DNA from: Alistipes sp.
GTDB lineage: Bacteria; Bacteroidota; Bacteroidia; Bacteroidales; Rikenellaceae
DNA length: 19,558 bases
Direction of reading: 5' to 3'
NCBI GenBank assembly: GCA_017646785.1
Contig: JAGCLX010000092.1
Span: forward strand, 1 to 19,558
Shown: in pieces, positions 17,086-19,558 of the stretch
Position numbering within the stretch: the stretch's first letter is position 1
How the letters are laid out: each line of letters begins with the position of its first letter
Position numbers and translations under genes: made by a program
Notes under the pieces: model-generated
What the model was told of the DNA's origin: nothing
The model's input: the letters and a program-made list of their open reading frames with translations, nothing else
Databases searched by the model: none

Positions 17086-17531
17086 TAGAAGTTGTAAGTA
17101 CATGTAAGACCTACACCCGCAAAACCTGAACCCCAATTCTTGAGAAGGAAGATTGTAGGACGATAGTCGAGTGAGAGGGTTACGGGCTTGTTGAAGCGGA
17201 TACCGAAAGCAACATCACCAGCAACACCAAGGTTGAAGTACTGACGAGCCACAGCTACTGAAGCACCAACACCTGCAGAGAGGAACCACTTACCTGCGCT
17301 AGGAGTCCAATCCCACTCGCAAAGATTCCAGTTGTAAGTTGCGTTTACGTCAAATACGTCGAAACCATAGAGACCAAGGTTAGCCTCGAGGTAGTTCTTG
17401 TCAGAGAAGTGACGCTCGTACTGAACCTCTGCACCGTAACCAAGGCGCAAACCGATAGAGTTCTTATAATCCTGAGCAAATGCTGATGTAGCAAAAACAA
17501 CTGCTACTGCCAAAAGTAAAAACTTCTTCAT
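17085..17531 (-). CDS. Small outer-membrane beta-barrel-like protein
   Basis: 148 residues. A cleavable signal peptide (1-19, AFA then QD) is followed by alternating polar/hydrophobic strands rich in Gly, Tyr and aromatic residues (GLRLGYGAEVQYERHF, YLEANLGLYGF, WFLSAGVGASVAVA, VTLSLDYRPTIFLL). The chain ends in TCTYNF, and a terminal Phe is the usual signal for outer-membrane barrel insertion. The size would allow a barrel of about eight strands. No function can be assigned; related proteins are annotated as outer-membrane beta-barrel or hypothetical. It is a single-gene unit with its own promoter and the large palindrome directly behind. Confidence 0.8.
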   Translation of the reverse strand: MKKFLLLAVAVVFATSAFAQDYKNSIGLRLGYGAEVQYERHFSDKNYLEANLGLYGFDVFDVNATYNWNLCEWDWTPSAGKWFLSAGVGASVAVARQYFNLGVAGDVAFGIRFNKPVTLSLDYRPTIFLLKNWGSGFAGVGLTCTYNF

Positions 17532-17570
17532 AATTGATGTTTTTTTAAGTTAGACATTTATTTCCGAATA

Positions 17571-17601
17571 CAAATATAATATTTTAATTCGACTAATCAA
17601 A
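17571..17601 (-). promoter_or_regulatory. Promoter of the beta-barrel protein gene
   Basis: On the minus strand TTTG (17601-17598), a 19-base spacer and TATATTTG (17578-17571) match the consensus. Transcription would begin near 17567, giving a leader of about 36 bases. Confidence 0.75.
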
Positions 17602-17687
17602 ATTAATTCAACTAAAATAACAATAAAATAAGCATAAAGACCTATCGCAACAATATACCATTATATAGTGAATACTCACAGGAACAC

Positions 17688-17734
17688 AAAAAAGACCCCA
17701 CGGGTGTACTATTTGTACTATCCCGTTGGGTCTT
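17688..17734 (-). terminator. Terminator of the glyS-ruvX-def run
   Basis: AAGACCCCACGGG (17692-17704) and CCCGTTGGGTCTT (17722-17734) pair at 12 of 13 positions around a loop that contains GTAC...GTAC. On the minus strand the stem is followed by a T-run (A-run 17688-17693). A smaller hairpin GCCGC/GCGGC (17748-17762) lies between it and the def stop codon. Confidence 0.85.
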
Positions 17735-17775
17735 ACTTTAGGTATGGGCCGCAGATTGCGGCTTATCACGAGAAA

Positions 17776-18339
17776 TTATCGCTTAGTTTTGTAGGCTGCA
17801 CGATACGAGCCACGCGCCATTTTCTGCAACTTGTTCTTTATGAGGTTGCGGCGCAAGGGTGCAAGGTGGTCGGTGAAGACCTTACCCTCGATGTGGTCGT
17901 ACTCGTGCTGAATAACGCGCGCAGGCTTGCCAGTGAACTCCTCGTCATGCTCCACGAAGTTCTCATCGAGGTAGCGCATGCGGATGGTTACAGGGCGGCG
18001 CACATTCTCATGGATGCCGGGGATAGAGAGGCAACCCTCCTCGAAGAGCGATGTCTCCTCCGACACCTCATATATCTCGGCGTTGATGAATACGCGCTTG
18101 AAGTCTGCCAATGTGGGATCGTCCTCACCCCAGGGTGTGCAGTCGACGATGAAGAGGCGGATGTTCTTGCCAATCTGTGGTGCTGCAAGACCCACACCCT
18201 CAGCCTCGCCAAGGGTAATCCACATATCCTCGATAAGCTTCTTGAGCTCGGGGTATTCGGGAGTGATAACCTCAGACTCGTTACGCAAAATCTGCGAGCC
18301 ATATATTACGATTGGATAAATCATATTATCAATTAGCAA
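17776..18339 (-). CDS. def: Peptide deformylase
   Basis: 187 residues from the first ATG; the ATG at 18324 (MIYPIVIYG, 182 residues) fits the family start better and is my choice. It removes the formyl group from the N-terminal methionine of new proteins. The three motifs are present: GVGLAAPQIG (I), EGCLSIPG with the metal-binding Cys (II), and QHEYDHIEG with the two metal-binding His and the catalytic Glu (III). The gap to ruvX is 34-49 bases and contains short repeats of the AATTAGCAAT kind. Confidence 0.96.
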   Translation of the reverse strand: MLIDNMIYPIVIYGSQILRNESEVITPEYPELKKLIEDMWITLGEAEGVGLAAPQIGKNIRLFIVDCTPWGEDDPTLADFKRVFINAEIYEVSEETSLFEEGCLSIPGIHENVRRPVTIRMRYLDENFVEHDEEFTGKPARVIQHEYDHIEGKVFTDHLAPLRRNLIKNKLQKMARGSYRAAYKTKR

Positions 18340-18373
18340 TGAGTAATTAGCAATTAGTAGTCAGTATTCTACC

Positions 18374-18796
18374 CTATCTAAAATCATTCATAGATGCCAT
18401 GTAGTCCTGCAGGATGATTGCCGCCGACACCTTATCTACAAGGCTCTTGTCGCGGCGCGCCATCTTGCCTATGCCACTCTCGCGAATGGTACGCTGAGCA
18501 AGCACCGAGGTGAAGCGCTCGTCGTAGGGCACAACCTGCTTGTCGGGATAAGCATGACGCAGACGACCCATAAGCGGCTGTATGTAACGCATCGTCTCCG
18601 AGGGAGCGCCATTCATCTGGCGGGGGTAGCCCACAACGATGGTCGACACATCCTCCTTAGCGAAGTACTCAGCCAAGTAGCGCTCCAACTTCTTGGTATC
18701 CACCGTCTCGAGTGGCGAGGCGATGATACCAAGTGGGTCGGTAACAGCAAGGCCCGTACGCTTAGTGCCGTAGTCTATGGCAATGAGTCTGGGCAT
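18374..18796 (-). CDS. ruvX: Holliday junction resolvase-like RuvX/YqgF
   Basis: 140 residues, the usual size. RNase H-like fold with IAIDYGTKRTGLAVTD (5-20, Asp8 in the active site), VVGYPRQMNG (54-63), YDERFTS (91-97, Glu93) and VDKVSAAIILQDY (120-132, Asp121). Known members act in processing of pre-16S rRNA 5' ends; a role in resolving Holliday junctions was proposed earlier. It follows glyS after three bases and precedes def, so it is co-transcribed with translation genes. Confidence 0.94.
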   Translation of the reverse strand: MPRLIAIDYGTKRTGLAVTDPLGIIASPLETVDTKKLERYLAEYFAKEDVSTIVVGYPRQMNGAPSETMRYIQPLMGRLRHAYPDKQVVPYDERFTSVLAQRTIRESGIGKMARRDKSLVDKVSAAIILQDYMASMNDFR

Positions 18797-18799
18797 CGG

Positions 18800-19558
18800 C
18801 TATGCCTTAATTTTTTTGAAGAGCTCGCGGAATGATACCGCCTTCTCTACCATAGCGCGCAAATCCTCAATCTTAACACGCTCCTGCTGCATAGTGTCGC
18901 GGTGGCGAACAGTAACCATGCCATCGGTGAGTGTGTCGTGGTCTACAGTCACACAGAAAGGTGTACCGATAGCATCCTGACGGCGGTAGCGCTTACCGAT
19001 AGAGTCCTTCTCGTCATATACTACAGTGTAGTCATACTTGAGGTCGTCGATAATCTGGCGTGCCACCTCTGGAAGACCATCCTTCTTAACCAATGGCATA
19101 ACGGCAACCTTTGTAGGAGCAAGGGCTGCAGGTATGCGCAATACTACGCGCTCCTCACCATTCTCGAGCTTCTCCTCGGTGTAGGCAGCAGACATGATCT
19201 GCAAGAACATACGGTCAACACCGATAGAGGTCTCAACAACATAGGGTACATAGCTCTCGCCACGCTCGGGGTCGAAGTACTGAATCTTCTTACCTGAGAA
19301 CTCCTGGTGACGACCGAGGTCGAAGTCGGTACGTGAGTGGATACCCTCCACCTCCTTGAAGCCGAAGGGGAAGTTGAACTCGATATCTGTAGCTGCATTT
19401 GCATAGTGCGCAAGCTTGTCGTGGTCGTGGAAGCGGTAGTTCTCATCACCGAAGCCAAGGGCGCGGTGCCAAGCCATACGTGTCTCCTTCCACTCGCTCC
19501 ACCACTGCATCTCTGTGCCAGGCTGCACGAAGAACTGCATCTCCATCTGCTCGAACTC
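18800..19558 (-). CDS. glyS: Glycine-tRNA ligase, C-terminal part (5' end beyond the window)
   Basis: The reading frame stays open to the right edge; the four codons before the internal ATG at 19546 read EFEQ, which joins MEMQFF as in the dimeric bacterial/eukaryotic-type GlyRS, so this is a fragment and 19546 is not the start. About 252 residues are visible. IHSRTDFDLGRHQEFSGK belongs to the catalytic core and VVETSIGVDRMFLQIM is class II motif 3. IPAALAPTKVAVMPLVKK opens the anticodon-binding domain that runs to the C-terminus. The enzyme charges tRNA-Gly in the cytoplasm. Being the single-chain type and not the two-subunit glyQ/glyS type fits Bacteroidetes. Confidence 0.96.
   Translation of the reverse strand, partial: EFEQMEMQFFVQPGTEMQWWSEWKETRMAWHRALGFGDENYRFHDHDKLAHYANAATDIEFNFPFGFKEVEGIHSRTDFDLGRHQEFSGKKIQYFDPERGESYVPYVVETSIGVDRMFLQIMSAAYTEEKLENGEERVVLRIPAALAPTKVAVMPLVKKDGLPEVARQIIDDLKYDYTVVYDEKDSIGKRYRRQDAIGTPFCVTVDHDTLTDGMVTVRHRDTMQQERVKIEDLRAMVEKAVSFRELFKKIKA

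Noticed and set aside
17668..18336. Plus-strand ORF of 222 codons
   Set aside because: It lies antisense to def, whose three deformylase motifs are certain; the ORF has no recognisable domain and begins in a terminator.

Overview
The window looks like chromosomal DNA from a gut-type member of the Bacteroidales, possibly of the Alistipes/Rikenellaceae kind. The evidence is promoters of the Bacteroidetes form (TTTG, about 19-20 bases, TAnnTTTG), almost no Shine-Dalgarno sites, lipoproteins with acidic residues after the lipobox cysteine, a BACON-like domain, a DUF4290 protein, and a TPR protein with a membrane segment and a C-terminal LuxR-type helix-turn-helix. The family-level placement is inference. 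I see no phage, transposase, integrase or CRISPR array; 20 protein genes (one cut by the right edge) and two tRNA genes are supported.

Left third (1-7883): a promoter at 35-65 points out of the left edge. Bases 66-237 hold nothing I recognise. A terminator at 238-273 ends a leftward three-gene operon of large secreted lipoproteins (6008 down to 361), built from BACON/fibronectin-like modules and tandem repeats. Diverging from it is a membrane-anchored TPR-HTH regulator (6162-7883). The 153-base gap between them carries one -7 box for each direction and two copies of a 12-base direct repeat, so the regulator may control itself and the lipoproteins.

Middle (7884-9770): two nearly identical tRNA-Pro genes (anticodons TGG and CGG), each with its own terminator, are followed by a two-gene unit: an SPFH/band-7 membrane protein and a 68-residue Arc-like ribbon-helix-helix protein.

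The leftward five-gene operon 13928-9892 encodes a DUF4290 protein, a TlpA-like lipoprotein with a damaged active site, an LpxH-like phosphatase, thymidylate synthase and dihydrofolate reductase. ThyA oxidises methylenetetrahydrofolate to dihydrofolate and FolA reduces it again, so the last two genes form one cycle. The operon ends in a 118-base imperfect palindrome whose right arm contains the folA stop codon. The small hairpin at 9731-9766 lies between it and the SPFH unit.

Right third: a sigma54-type activator lacking a DNA-binding domain (14073-15215) converges on, and overlaps by four bases, a phosphoglycolate phosphatase-like gene. That gene diverges from a family 2 glycosyltransferase, and both have -7 boxes so close to their ATGs that both mRNAs should be leaderless or nearly so. 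The glycosyltransferase is followed by a terminator, a widespread type of interspersed inverted repeat (16861-16934), and a striking 125-base palindrome (16961-17085) that touches the stop codon of a small beta-barrel protein gene. The window closes with the leftward housekeeping run glyS (cut by the edge), ruvX and def, ended by a strong terminator at 17688-17734.

The observations most worth a second look are the two large palindromes placed exactly at stop codons, the lipoprotein/regulator cassette, the unusual sigma54 activator and the paired leaderless promoters.
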